Below are positions 48,088 through 58,600 of a stretch of 64,000 nucleotides of DNA, in pieces. Position 1 is the stretch's first letter; each line of letters starts with the position of its first letter. The notes beneath the pieces were generated by a model. That model searched no databases, was not told where the DNA came from, and was given only the letters and a program-made list of their open reading frames with translations. Where the stretch lies: the NCBI RefSeq assembly GCF_050859025.1, contig NZ_CP138200.1, forward strand, positions 868,001 to 932,000. The letters are read 5' to 3'. This stretch comes from Wukongibacter sp050859025 (GTDB taxonomy: Bacteria; Bacillota; Clostridia; Peptostreptococcales; Caminicellaceae). Made by a program: the position numbers and the translations under genes.

Positions 48088-49506
48088 ATGTACTATAATA
48101 ATTTCGATTTCGACAAACTTAACGAAGAGTGTGGTGTATTTGGAATATACTCAAGGGAAAATAAGGATTTAGCCAGAATGATATATTTTGGACTAGTAAC
48201 TCTACAGCATAGGGGTCAAGAAAGTGCTGGTATAGCTGCATATAATGATGGAAAAATTCATTATTATAAGGAAATGGGACTAGTTAGAGAGGTATTTAAC
48301 GATACTATACTTAGTAGACTAAAAGGAAATTTAGCAATTGGACATGTTAGGTATTCTACAACTGGAGAAAGCTATGTAACTAATGCACAGCCGCTAGTTG
48401 TTCAATACAAAGGTGGATCTATAGCTCTTGCCCATAATGGAAATCTTGTTAATGCCGATAAGATTAGAGATGAGTTAGAGGATAACGGTTCAATATTTCA
48501 AACATCAATAGATAGTGAAGTAATCGCTAATCTAATAGCTAAAAACTATGGACTTGGATTTAAGGAAGCCATTGTGCAAGCTGCACAGACTATAAAGGGT
48601 GCCTTTGCACTTAATATAATTTGCGAAGGTAAGCTTATTGGTGTTAGAGATCCCCACGGACTTAGACCACTTTGCATTGGAAAGCTTGATGATGGATATG
48701 TTCTATCATCTGAAAGCTGTGCCCTTAGTGTTGTAGGTGCCGAGTTTATAAGAGATGTTAACCCCGGTGAAATAGTTATCATAGATGATGAGGGAATAGA
48801 ATCTATAGTATATGATGAAGGAAAGAAAAAAGCACTATGTTCCTTTGAGTTTGTATATTTTGCAAGACCAGACAGTGTTTTAGATGGACAAAGTGTATAT
48901 AAAAGCAGAATTGAGGCTGGAAAAATTCTAGCTAGAGAGAATCCTGTAGATGCTGATATAGTAATGGCTGTACCAGATTCCGGTACGGTTGCAGCAATAG
49001 GATATGCCGAGGAATCAGGAATTCCATATAGGCAAGGACTTTTGAAAAATAAGTACTTAGGTAGAACCTTCATTCAACCAGATCAAAAAATGAGGGAACT
49101 GATGGTTAAGTTAAAGCTTAGCGTACTTAAAGAAAATATAGAAGGTAAAAGGCTTGTCCTAATTGATGATTCCATCGTTAGAGGAACCACAAGCAGCAGA
49201 ATTGTAGAGATGCTTAGAAAAGCAGGAGCTAAAGAGGTGCATCTAAGGGTAAGCTCACCACCGGTTACCCATTCATGTTACTTTGGTATAGATACACCAA
49301 CTAGAAAACAACTTATAGGAGCTATTCATTCTATAGAAGAGATTAGAGAGCTTATTGGAGTTGATAGCCTGGGGTATCTAAGTGTAGAAGGGCTTGTTAA
49401 GTCTATTAATATGAATGATGAAAAGCTTTGTACAGCATGCTTCTGTGGAAACTATCCTATGGAAGTTCCAAATTCAGGAAATAAATATTTATTCGAGAAG
49501 AAGTAA
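48088..49506 (+). CDS. purF: Amidophosphoribosyltransferase
   Basis: 472 residues; first step of purine synthesis, PRPP plus glutamine to phosphoribosylamine. A 14-residue propeptide precedes the nucleophile Cys15 (NEECGVFGIYS), exposed by self-cleavage as in B. subtilis. Glutaminase features are HRGQESAGIA and GHVRYSTTG; the PRPP loop is VLIDDSIVRGTTSSRIV. Cys residues of the oxygen-sensitive [4Fe-4S] cluster include the CTACFCG end motif. Start ATG with GGAGGG 8 bases upstream. Inhibited by AMP/GMP in the family. Confidence 0.97.
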   Translation: MYYNNFDFDKLNEECGVFGIYSRENKDLARMIYFGLVTLQHRGQESAGIAAYNDGKIHYYKEMGLVREVFNDTILSRLKGNLAIGHVRYSTTGESYVTNAQPLVVQYKGGSIALAHNGNLVNADKIRDELEDNGSIFQTSIDSEVIANLIAKNYGLGFKEAIVQAAQTIKGAFALNIICEGKLIGVRDPHGLRPLCIGKLDDGYVLSSESCALSVVGAEFIRDVNPGEIVIIDDEGIESIVYDEGKKKALCSFEFVYFARPDSVLDGQSVYKSRIEAGKILARENPVDADIVMAVPDSGTVAAIGYAEESGIPYRQGLLKNKYLGRTFIQPDQKMRELMVKLKLSVLKENIEGKRLVLIDDSIVRGTTSSRIVEMLRKAGAKEVHLRVSSPPVTHSCYFGIDTPTRKQLIGAIHSIEEIRELIGVDSLGYLSVEGLVKSINMNDEKLCTACFCGNYPMEVPNSGNKYLFEKK

Positions 49507-49532
49507 AATCTTTTATTTGAGGTGACTATTCC

Positions 49533-50570
49533 ATGAGTGAAAAATTGACCTATAGTGATTCAGGTGTAAACATAGAAGAAGGGGCTAAAGCCGTTGATTT
49601 AATGAAGGGTTATGTTAAGAATACATTTACTAAAAATGTTCTTTGTGATTTAGGTGGCTTTGGCGGACTTTTCGAGCTTAATGCAAATGAATATGAAGCA
49701 CCAGTTTTAGTTTCAGGAACCGATGGAGTTGGAACTAAGCTTAAGCTTGCCTTCATGATGGATAAGCATGATACAGTAGGTATTGATCTTGTTGCAATGT
49801 GTGTTAATGATATACTATGTCAAGGAGCTAAACCCCTATTCTTTTTAGATTATGTTGCTACAGGTAAATTAAAGGCTGAAAAGATAGCGGATATAGTAAA
49901 GGGAGTTTCAGAGGGATGTGTTCAGGCAGGATGTGCACTAATTGGTGGAGAAACCGCTGAGATGCCTGGATTCTATGATACTGGTGAGTACGATATGGCT
50001 GGATTTAGCGTAGGAATTGTAGACAAGAAAAAGATTATTGATGGAAGTAAGATTGAAGAAGGCAATGTAGTTATAGGGGTTGCTTCAAGCGGTATCCATT
50101 CTAATGGATATTCTCTAGTAAGAAAGCTTTTCTTTGAAAAAAAAGGATATGGCGTAGATAAACACTTTGACGAATTAGGTGAGACATTAGGGGACGCACT
50201 TTTAAGACCTACTAAAATATATGTCGATACGGTTATGAAGGTTCTTAAGGAATACGAAGTAAAGGGTATGTGCCATATAACAGGCGGAGGCTTCCATGAA
50301 AATATTCCGAGAATTATTCCAAAAGACTTAGGCGTAGAGATTGACCTTGAGAGTTGGTATGTTTTGCCCATATTCAAGCTAATACAAGAATATGGAAACG
50401 TTGATATAGATGAGATGTTTAAGACCTTTAACATGGGTATAGGATATGTGTTTGTAGTATCTAAAGATGATGCTGATGACATAGTAAAGCTTATAAGTGA
50501 TTCTGGAGACAAGGCTTACAAGATAGGTAGAGTTGCTAGAGGTGAGCATGGGGTGAAGCTATGCAAATAA
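49533..50570 (+). CDS. purM: Phosphoribosylformylglycinamidine cyclo-ligase (AIR synthase)
   Basis: 345 residues. Closes the imidazole ring of FGAM to AIR. LTYSDSGVNIEEGAKAVDLM, the ATP-binding VSGTDGVGTKLKLAF, LIGGETAEMPGFY and HITGGGFHENIPRI are intact. Overlaps purN by 10 bases and is 26 bp behind purF. Confidence 0.97.
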   Translation: MSEKLTYSDSGVNIEEGAKAVDLMKGYVKNTFTKNVLCDLGGFGGLFELNANEYEAPVLVSGTDGVGTKLKLAFMMDKHDTVGIDLVAMCVNDILCQGAKPLFFLDYVATGKLKAEKIADIVKGVSEGCVQAGCALIGGETAEMPGFYDTGEYDMAGFSVGIVDKKKIIDGSKIEEGNVVIGVASSGIHSNGYSLVRKLFFEKKGYGVDKHFDELGETLGDALLRPTKIYVDTVMKVLKEYEVKGMCHITGGGFHENIPRIIPKDLGVEIDLESWYVLPIFKLIQEYGNVDIDEMFKTFNMGIGYVFVVSKDDADDIVKLISDSGDKAYKIGRVARGEHGVKLCK

Positions 50571-51190
50571 AAAGGATTGCTGTTTTAGTATCAGGCAGGG
50601 GAAGCAACCTTCAGACAATAATAGATAATATTGAAAATGGAAGTATTAATGGAAGTATAGAGGTTGTCATTTCTAGCCAGAAAGAGGCCTATGCTCTTGA
50701 GAGGGCTAGAAAACATAATGTAGATGGGGTATATATTGGAAAAGGCAATTTTCCAGATATAGATGAAAGAAATGATAAAATTATTAAGCTATTGGCTGAA
50801 AAAGAGATAGACCTCATAGTCCTTGCTGGATATATGAATATATTAAATGAAAAAATTGTTCGGCTTTATAGGAACAGGATTATAAATATTCATCCTTCCC
50901 TTATTCCTAGCTTTTGCGGTAGAGGGTTTTATGGAGAAAGAGTTCACAAAGCTGTTTTGGACTATGGAGTGAAATTGACTGGAGCAACTGTACATTTTGT
51001 AGATGAGGGAGCGGACACAGGACCAGTTATATTCCAAAAAGCTGTAGAAGTAGATTTTGATGATACGGTAGAAACCTTAGCAAAGAAAGTATTAAAGGTT
51101 GAGCATAAGCTTTTACCTCTTGGAGTAAAATTTTTCTGTGAAGATAGACTGAGGGTACATGGGAGAAGAGTTGAAATAGATGATAAGTAA
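50561..51190 (+). CDS. purN: Phosphoribosylglycinamide formyltransferase
   Basis: 209 residues. Uses 10-formyl-THF to formylate GAR. GRGSNLQTIIDNI at the start, the catalytic Asn-His in IINIHPSLIPSFCG, and Asp in VDEGADTGPVIFQ. Its ATG lies inside the end of purM (overlap 10 bases), so translation is coupled. Spacing to purH is 22 bases. Confidence 0.96.
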   Translation: MQIKRIAVLVSGRGSNLQTIIDNIENGSINGSIEVVISSQKEAYALERARKHNVDGVYIGKGNFPDIDERNDKIIKLLAEKEIDLIVLAGYMNILNEKIVRLYRNRIINIHPSLIPSFCGRGFYGERVHKAVLDYGVKLTGATVHFVDEGADTGPVIFQKAVEVDFDDTVETLAKKVLKVEHKLLPLGVKFFCEDRLRVHGRRVEIDDK

Positions 51191-51212
51191 TAACGAAAAA
51201 GGAGGTATTTTA

Positions 51213-52754
51213 ATGATTAAGAGAGCATTAATTAGTGTCTCTGATAAAACCGGAATTGTAGAATTTGCTAAGAAGCTAAGGGAATTAGGTGTTGAAATTA
51301 TTTCTACAGGGGGAACAGCGAGGAGCCTTAAGGATAATGATATCGAAGTGACTAAGGTATCAGACATTACAGGATTTCCAGAGTGTTTAGATGGAAGAGT
51401 AAAGACTCTTCATCCCATTATCCACGGAGGAATACTTGCAGTAAGAGATAATAAAGATCACATATCCCAATTGAAGGAATTAAATATTGAGCCTATAGAT
51501 TTGTTAGTTATAAATTTATATCCATTTAAACAGACTATAGCTAAAGAAAATGTAGAATTTGATGAGGCCATAGAAAACATTGATATTGGTGGGCCAACGA
51601 TGCTAAGGTCGGCTGCAAAGAACTTCAAATATGTTACTGTAGTAACCGATCCATTAGATTATAATAAAGTAGTAAATGAATTATGTGAAAATAGTGAAGT
51701 ATCCTACGAGACTAAATATGAATTGGCTTTAAAGGTATTTGAGCATACATCCCATTACGATACATTAATTTCAGGTTATCTAAGAAAGAGGTTAGCAGAC
51801 AAAGAATTCCCTGAGATACTTACTCTTACCTATGAAAAGGTTGGTGATTTAAGATACGGTGAAAATCCTCATCAAAAAGCAGCTTTTTATAGGAAAGTAG
51901 AGAAGAATGAAGGAACCTTAGTAAATGCCGATCAGTTACACGGTAAGGAATTATCTTTTAATAATATTAACGACACCAATGGAGCCTTAGAGCTTCTAAA
52001 GGAATATGAAGAGCCAACGGTTGTAGCTGTAAAGCATACAAATGCTTGCGGTGTAGGTAGTGGTTATGATATTTATGATGCCTATATGAAGGCCTATGAA
52101 TGTGATCCAAAATCAATATTTGGAGGAATAATAGCTGCAAATAGAAGTATAGATTATAGAGCGGCTGAAGAGATAAATAAAATATTTGTAGAGATAGTTA
52201 TAGCCCCTGATTTTGATAATGATGCCCTTGAAATACTTAAATCTAAGAAAAATATTAGATTATTGAAATTAGAAAACATAGGTAAGAAGCAAAGAAAAAA
52301 TGATATAGATATTAAAAAAGTAAATGGCGGCATTCTTATTCAAAATGTGAATTCTGAGATGTATAAGGATGAGCTTAAGGTTGTAACGGAAAGAATTCCG
52401 ACAGAAAAGGAAATGGAAGACTTAGTATTTGCTTGGAAGGTATGTAAGCATATCAAGTCAAATGGTATCGTACTGGCTAAGGACAAGCAAACTGTGGGGA
52501 TTGGACCAGGGCAGGTTAATAGAATATGGGCAGTTGAAAACTCTATAAAGCAAGCACTTGTAGAGGTTAAGGGAAGTGTGATGGCATCCGATGCATATTT
52601 TCCATTTTCTGATTGTGTCGAAGCCGCAGCTAAGGCTGGGATAACTGCTATAATCCAGCCAGGTGGATCTATCAGAGATCAAGAGTCAATAGATGCTGCA
52701 AATAAATTTGGCATAGCAATGGTATTCACTGGAATGAGACATTTTAAACATTAG
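51213..52754 (+). CDS. purH: Bifunctional AICAR transformylase / IMP cyclohydrolase
   Basis: 513 residues from the ATG at 51213 with AAAGGAGG 6 bases upstream; a start at 51180 would overlap purN and add 11 unrelated residues. The last two steps to IMP. The N-terminal MGS-like cyclohydrolase domain has ISVSDKTGIVEFAKKL and STGGTARSL; the C-terminal transformylase has the Lys-His catalytic motif in VAVKHTNACGVGSG and IQPGGSIRDQESIDAA. Confidence 0.97.
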   Translation: MIKRALISVSDKTGIVEFAKKLRELGVEIISTGGTARSLKDNDIEVTKVSDITGFPECLDGRVKTLHPIIHGGILAVRDNKDHISQLKELNIEPIDLLVINLYPFKQTIAKENVEFDEAIENIDIGGPTMLRSAAKNFKYVTVVTDPLDYNKVVNELCENSEVSYETKYELALKVFEHTSHYDTLISGYLRKRLADKEFPEILTLTYEKVGDLRYGENPHQKAAFYRKVEKNEGTLVNADQLHGKELSFNNINDTNGALELLKEYEEPTVVAVKHTNACGVGSGYDIYDAYMKAYECDPKSIFGGIIAANRSIDYRAAEEINKIFVEIVIAPDFDNDALEILKSKKNIRLLKLENIGKKQRKNDIDIKKVNGGILIQNVNSEMYKDELKVVTERIPTEKEMEDLVFAWKVCKHIKSNGIVLAKDKQTVGIGPGQVNRIWAVENSIKQALVEVKGSVMASDAYFPFSDCVEAAAKAGITAIIQPGGSIRDQESIDAANKFGIAMVFTGMRHFKH

Positions 52755-52788
52755 GGTGTAATATTATGTTTTGGAGGTGAAAATAACT

Positions 52789-54048
52789 ATGAAGGTTCTT
52801 GTTGTTGGTAGTGGTGGACGTGAGCATACCTTAGTATGGAAGATATCTCAAAGTTCAAGGGTTGAAAAAATATATTGCGCTCCGGGGAATGCAGGAATAG
52901 GAAACATGGCAGAATTGGTTAATATAAAGGCGGAAGATATTGAGCTTTTACTAGCTTTTGCGTTGGAAAAAGGTATAGATCTTACTGTAGTTGGACCTGA
53001 AGTACCATTGGTAGATGGAATCGTTGATAGATTTATGGAAGAGGGCCTTAAAGTATTTGGACCTAACAAAGCTTGTGCTGAGCTTGAGGGAAGTAAAGCC
53101 TTTGCTAAGGACTTTATGATAAGACACGGGATTCCTACAGCAATGTATAAAGAATACACCAATCCAGATGAAGCAATAAATGATATAGGGATTTATGGAT
53201 TTCCAATGGTAATAAAGGCCGATGGACTTGCGGCAGGAAAGGGAGTAATTATTGCCCAGAATGAAAGTGAGGCCCATGAAGCTTTAAGTATGATAATGAA
53301 GGATAAGAAATTTGGAAATGCTGGTGCAAAGGTAGTTATAGAAGAATTTTTAGATGGTATAGAAGCTTCGATTCTTTGCTTCGTAGATGGAGATACTATA
53401 GTGCCTATGGTTAGTGCTCAAGACTATAAGAAAGTTTTGGATGGAGATAGGGGACCAAATACAGGCGGTATGGGAACCTATTCCCCAAGTGTAATATACA
53501 ACGAAGATATAAAAGAAAAATCCTATAATGAAATATTAATTCCATTCATTGAAGGACTGAAAGCTGATGGATTAAACTTCAAGGGGATAATTTTTATAGG
53601 TCTTATGATTAAGGATGGAAAGCTTAAGGTGTTGGAGTTCAATACGAGATTTGGAGACCCAGAAACCCAAGTGGTTCTTTCAAGGTTAGAAACGGATTTA
53701 ATAGAGATTATGGAAAGTATTTTAGAAGGAAACTTAAAGAATCAAAAGATTAAATGGTCAGATAAAAAAGCTGTTTGTGTAGTTCTAGCTTCAGAGGGCT
53801 ACCCGGGGAAATATGAAAAGGATATGGTTATAGAGGGACTTGATGAAGTAGAGAACGCCTTTGTATTTCATGCAGGCACAAAGCTTAAGGATGGAAAAGT
53901 AGTAACAAATGGTGGGAGAGTTCTTGGTGTAGTTGCTACTGCCGATACAATAGATATAGCGAGAGATATAGTTTACAATGATATAGAAAAGATTAATTTC
54001 AAAGGAAAACAATATAGAAAAGACATTGGGAAAATAGCACTTGGTTAG
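52789..54048 (+). CDS. purD: Phosphoribosylamine-glycine ligase (GAR synthetase)
   Basis: 419 residues from the ATG at 52789 (GGAGGTG 8 bases upstream; the in-frame TTG at 52771 is the ribosome site itself). ATP-grasp enzyme: VVGSGGREHTLVWKI, GPNKACAELEGSKAFAK, PMVIKADGLAAGKGVIIA, GGMGTYSP and LEFNTRFGDPETQVVL. Last gene of the run, with a terminator right behind it. Confidence 0.97.
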   Translation: MKVLVVGSGGREHTLVWKISQSSRVEKIYCAPGNAGIGNMAELVNIKAEDIELLLAFALEKGIDLTVVGPEVPLVDGIVDRFMEEGLKVFGPNKACAELEGSKAFAKDFMIRHGIPTAMYKEYTNPDEAINDIGIYGFPMVIKADGLAAGKGVIIAQNESEAHEALSMIMKDKKFGNAGAKVVIEEFLDGIEASILCFVDGDTIVPMVSAQDYKKVLDGDRGPNTGGMGTYSPSVIYNEDIKEKSYNEILIPFIEGLKADGLNFKGIIFIGLMIKDGKLKVLEFNTRFGDPETQVVLSRLETDLIEIMESILEGNLKNQKIKWSDKKAVCVVLASEGYPGKYEKDMVIEGLDEVENAFVFHAGTKLKDGKVVTNGGRVLGVVATADTIDIARDIVYNDIEKINFKGKQYRKDIGKIALG

Positions 54049-54068
54049 ATCAAGTGCTATTTCATTTT
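54034..54068 (+). terminator. Terminator of the purine operon
   Basis: ATAGCACTTG pairs with CAAGTGCTAT around GTTAGAT, then TTCATTTT. The hairpin includes the purD stop codon. Confidence 0.85.
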
Positions 54069-54185
54069 AAGTGAGAAGCAAATGGAATATTAAATCAATA
54101 TGTAATTGTTAATGAAGAAGTGTATATATAGTTTATCTATATAAGAGAAGGGGTATCTAATAACAAATAAAGAGATAGTGATTAT

Positions 54186-54292
54186 CTATATAGAAATACA
54201 CTTATAAATCCACATCTTGACTACTTGAACCGCCAATGTTTCAAGTCTTTTTAAGGAGCCAAAAAGAAGAAGAGTTATTGCGACTTCTATAG
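54186..54292. repeat. Dispersed palindromic repeat family 2, full copy
   Basis: Starts CTATATAGAAATACACTTAT and ends TTATTGCGACTTCTATAG. The same ends, length (107) and layout occur at 61697-61802. The arms are inverted; the centre has a second inverted repeat (TTGAACCGCC-type). Confidence 0.8.
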
Positions 54293-54372
54293 TACATTTA
54301 ATTTTGTAATAATATTGAAATAATAAAATATGGAAAATATAGTGTAAAATGGATAGAAAGGAGGTGTGTTGA

Positions 54373-55293
54373 ATGTTGAAAAAATTTTGTATAACTATTT
54401 GTATTGTTTTGGTGGCTGTTTCCTCTAGTAAGGTAGCTTATGGAGACTTTGAAGAAGTGCTTAAAGATCATTGGGCGAAAGATATTGTGAATGAAGAGTT
54501 TGTAAAAAGAAATTTTCCACATTTGCTAAAGATGGATTCCAAATATTTTGAACCAGATAGTAATATAGCCGAGGAATCTTTTACGGAGGCATTAGAGAGA
54601 TTTATATTATTCTATGATGAGGGTCAAAAATTAGGATTAGATAAATTACTAAATGAAAAAATAATGTCGAATGATAATCTAGAAAAGAATCAAGAATCTA
54701 AAATAATACTCCGTAAGGATGCAGCAGAAATTATAGCCAATTTATTAGATACAAAGCTACAAGAACAATCAATAGAAATATCATTTAAAGACATTCAAGG
54801 ATTGGAAGAAACATATATAGAGGCAATTAGAAAATTATATGCCTATGGTATAGTAAAAGGGAATTTTGAAGAAGGATTTGAACCAGAAAAACCTGTAACT
54901 CAGATTGAAGCTATAATAATGCTTCAAAGGTTAGAAGCAGTCGTTAAAGAGAGTATGAAAATCATCCCTTTTAATGTCACAAATAAAGAAAGTCTTAATA
55001 GCGGTAAGGAAGGATTTGAGGTAAAGGAAAGCGATGGTAAAGTAATAGTGAATATAACTAAGGCCCTTCCAAATCCAGGATACGATGTAGAAATAGGAAA
55101 TGTAAAAAGAATCTTAAAGGGTAGATATAAGATAGATTTGGAAACCAAAACTCCCGATCCGGATAAAATTTATGCTCAAGTCATAACATATAAGAACATA
55201 ACATTTGAAGTTAATAAAGAATTGTTGGATAGTGAATACAAATTCGATTTAAGCCCTTTTGAACTTTTTCAATTGAGTAATGATAAGTTTTAA
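54373..55293 (+). CDS. Secreted protein with SLH-like and PrcB-like domains
   Basis: 306 residues. A signal peptide (KKFCITICIVLVAVSSSKVAYG) is followed by SLH-like motifs: DHWAKDIVNEEF, and IQGLEETYIEAIRKLYAYGI followed by VKGNFEEGFEPEKPVTQ, then IEAIIMLQRL. The last 90 residues (PNPGYDVEIGNVKRILKGRY, then YAQVITYKNITFEV) fit the PrcB C-terminal fold, found with the dentilisin protease PrtP. It stands directly before a large subtilase, mirroring the prcB-prtP pairing. So it may anchor, mature or inhibit that protease; that function is inference. AGGAGG precedes the ATG. Confidence 0.72.
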   Translation: MLKKFCITICIVLVAVSSSKVAYGDFEEVLKDHWAKDIVNEEFVKRNFPHLLKMDSKYFEPDSNIAEESFTEALERFILFYDEGQKLGLDKLLNEKIMSNDNLEKNQESKIILRKDAAEIIANLLDTKLQEQSIEISFKDIQGLEETYIEAIRKLYAYGIVKGNFEEGFEPEKPVTQIEAIIMLQRLEAVVKESMKIIPFNVTNKESLNSGKEGFEVKESDGKVIVNITKALPNPGYDVEIGNVKRILKGRYKIDLETKTPDPDKIYAQVITYKNITFEVNKELLDSEYKFDLSPFELFQLSNDKF

Positions 55294-55301
55294 GATTATA
55301 A

Positions 55302-55344
55302 AAAAAGGACTGTATCATAAGAAATTATGATACAGTCCTTTTTT
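55302..55344 (+). terminator. Terminator after the SLH/PrcB-like gene
   Basis: AAAAAGGACTGTATCATAA pairs with TTATGATACAGTCCTTTTT, a perfect stem of about 19 bp. It separates this gene from the subtilase, which therefore needs its own promoter. Confidence 0.9.
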
Positions 55345-55620
55345 ATTTCAGAGCACTATTTTTTAGAATAAATTCTATAACTAAAATAGAAGATGCTGTA
55401 ATATCATACAATATTATATAGAAATATGCAAAAATATATAGGAGAATGACAGAAAATAATGAATGAAAATTTGGAAAATTATATTGAAATTTTTTATATG
55501 TATAGTAATATTTATATAAGTACAATATTTTATTACAAAAATTCAATAGAAAGGAGTAAATGGAAAAAAATATTAAAAATCAACTTTATTAAAAAATGAT
55601 GACAGAAAGGATGAGGAGTT
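55345..55620. other. Intergenic upstream of the subtilase
   Basis: Very AT-rich. No gene, repeat or clear promoter seen. Confidence 0.35.
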
Positions 55621-58600
55621 TTGAAAAGCAGAAAGTTATTATCATTATTAATTATTACTATTTTAGTATTTACATCTTTAACAACAGCTCTTGCAGCGCC
55701 AAATCTAGAGGATTATGCGAGAAAAGGTAGCAGTCTAGACTTAGATAAAAAAGAAAGAGGATTAAAGGATAGTGATAGGGTAAGGTTGATTATAGAACTT
55801 GAGGACAAGCCAATTATTCAACATGCGATAGAAGAAAAAAAGAAGTTTTTTGAGCTTGACAGTGACTTTGTTGACTCTACTGCTAGAGAATTAACGGAAG
55901 TTCAAAGATCACTACAAGAAAGTATTGATGAAGAAGATATAGATATAGAATATCATAATAGCTTTGTAAATGTATTTAATGGATTCAGTTGTACAGCAAA
56001 GCTTGGAGATGCTAAGGAAATTGAGCAGCTGTCTGGAGTTAAGAAGGTATACATAGCGAATGAATATAGTAGACCTGTTCCAGCTATGAAGGATAGTTTG
56101 GATAAAGTGAAAGCCAGAGCAGTATGGAAGGATTTAGGCTATAATGGCGAAGGGAAGGTTGTAGCAATTGTTGACACAGGAATTGACCCTAGCCATAAAG
56201 ATATGATACTTACAAATGATGAAAAGGTAAAACTATCCAAGAGTGATATTGCTTCAAAGGGGCTTCCAGGAAAATGGCATACTGATAAAGTTCCTTATGG
56301 ATATAATTACATGGACGATAATCAAGAGATATTGGATTTAGGTCCAGAAGCAACTAGACATGGAATGCACGTAGCTGGTACAGTAGGAGCAAACGGTGAT
56401 GAGGATGATGATGGAATAAAAGGCGTTGCACCGGAATCACAATTACTTGCTATGAAGGTCTTTGGTAATAATCCTTCCATGCCTTCAACATATGGAGATG
56501 TAATTATTAGAGCAATTGATGATTCTGTCAAATTAGGAGCAGATGTTATTAACATAAGCTTAGGATCAACGGCAGGTTTTGTTAAGCCAGATGATCCAGA
56601 GCAAAGGGCCGTAGCTAGAGCAGTAGAGAATGGTGTATATGTATCTGTCTCAGCTGGTAATTCCGACAAGCTGGCTTCTCCATTGGCTCCATATGCAGAA
56701 AATCCAGATGTAGGGGTTGTAGGTTCTCCTGGTGTTGCAATAGATTCAGTACAGGTTGCATCTGTAAATAATAAAATATACTTGTATGAGCATAATGTAA
56801 CCGTTTCAGGAATAGATGGAAATATAGTAGGATATGGTAAGGATAAGTGGAGTGAGCTTCCAGCAGAATTAGAATTAATTGCAATTGGAGGCGAAAAGCT
56901 TGGTAGTCCAGATGATTATAAAGGCATAGATGTTAAGGATAAGGTTGTACTTGTAAGTAGAGGGGCATATAGCTTTAGAGATAAAACTGCATGGGCAGCT
57001 GAAGAAGGAGCAATTGGAATAATAGTATACGATCATGGTCAATCAAAATTCTATAAGGACCAAGGTGGCTGGGAAATACCATTTATGAATATAATTAAGG
57101 AAGATGGACAAGCTTTAGAAGAAAAATTAGTTAATGGCTCTATTTCTATTGAAGTTGAATTAAAGTCTGAAGGCCTAGATCCTACATCAGGATATATGTC
57201 TGACTTTACTTCATGGGGACTTACTCCAGATCTTCAATTTAAACCGGAAATAACAGCTCCAGGTGGAAGTATTCTTTCTACAGACCAAGATGATGAATAT
57301 CAGTACATGAGTGGAACTTCAATGGCAGCGCCCCATGTTTCGGGTGGAGCAGCCCTTGTGTTTCAAGCAGTAGAGGAGAGATTCCCAGATTTAAATGGCA
57401 AAGAGAAAGTTGAAATGGCTAAAAATCTCATGATGAGTACGGCTGTTCCTGTTAAAGAAAAAATTGATGAAGATGTTTATGAGTATACTTCACCAAGAAG
57501 GCAGGGGGCAGGTGTAATGGATTTATTAGAAGCTATTACAACACCTGCAATAGTTGTAGATAAAAATACGGGAATTAGCAAGGTTGCCCTTAAAGAAATA
57601 GACGATAATGAAAAGTTCACTATTACAATTATGAATCTAGAGAACAAGGATCTTGAGTATGAAATATATGGAAGTGTTGCAACAGACCTCGTTGAGGATG
57701 GAATACTTATGGGAGCACCTCAGCCTATAGTAAATAAGAAGGGTAAAACTCCTATAAAATTCATGATGGATGGAGACAAAATTGATGATACTATTGAAGT
57801 TGAAGGTGGTAAAAGCGTTGATATTGAGGTAAAGATTAATTTAGATAAAGCAAGAGCTTTAGTATCTGATGAGAAGCTGGGGGAATTATTCCCTAAGGGT
57901 GCATTTGTAGAGGGATTTGTACAACTTAAAGAGAAGGATTCGGATAATGACAATATGGATCTAGTTATACCATATGTTGGATTCTATGGTGAGTGGGATG
58001 AAGCAGAGAATATCGATGGAAGTATATATGATGAAAACAGCCTATATGGAATTACCGGTATGATTGAGCCTGAAGATGAGTATGAAGATTTTAAATATCT
58101 GGGACAAATAGATGATGATGAATGGGATGAAGATAAAATTGCCATTTCACCAAACTCTGATGAGATCAAGGACGCTACCGAGCCTGTACTTTCATTTTTA
58201 AGAAATGTCAAGAAATTAGATATAGATATCTTAGATAGTAAGAAAAAGAAAGTAAGGGATTTGGCTAGTAAAGAGTACGTTAGAAAAAGTTATTTTGATG
58301 GAGTAATCGCCGATGCATATACAAAGGATGATTCTTGGGTTTGGGATGGCAAAATCAAAAATAAGATAGCTTCTGATGGACAATACTATTACAGTGTTAG
58401 TACTGTTATTGACTATCCAGATGCAGATTGGCAGACAAAACTATTTCCAATATATGTAGATACAGAAGCTCCGATTATTAAGGACATTAAATATGATGGA
58501 TCTGATAATGAGATAGTTGTTAATGCTGAGGATGAGGGAGCTTCAATAGAAAACTATGTATTAAAAGAGGAGAATGAGATAATAGGCAAAAGTGAGAAAG

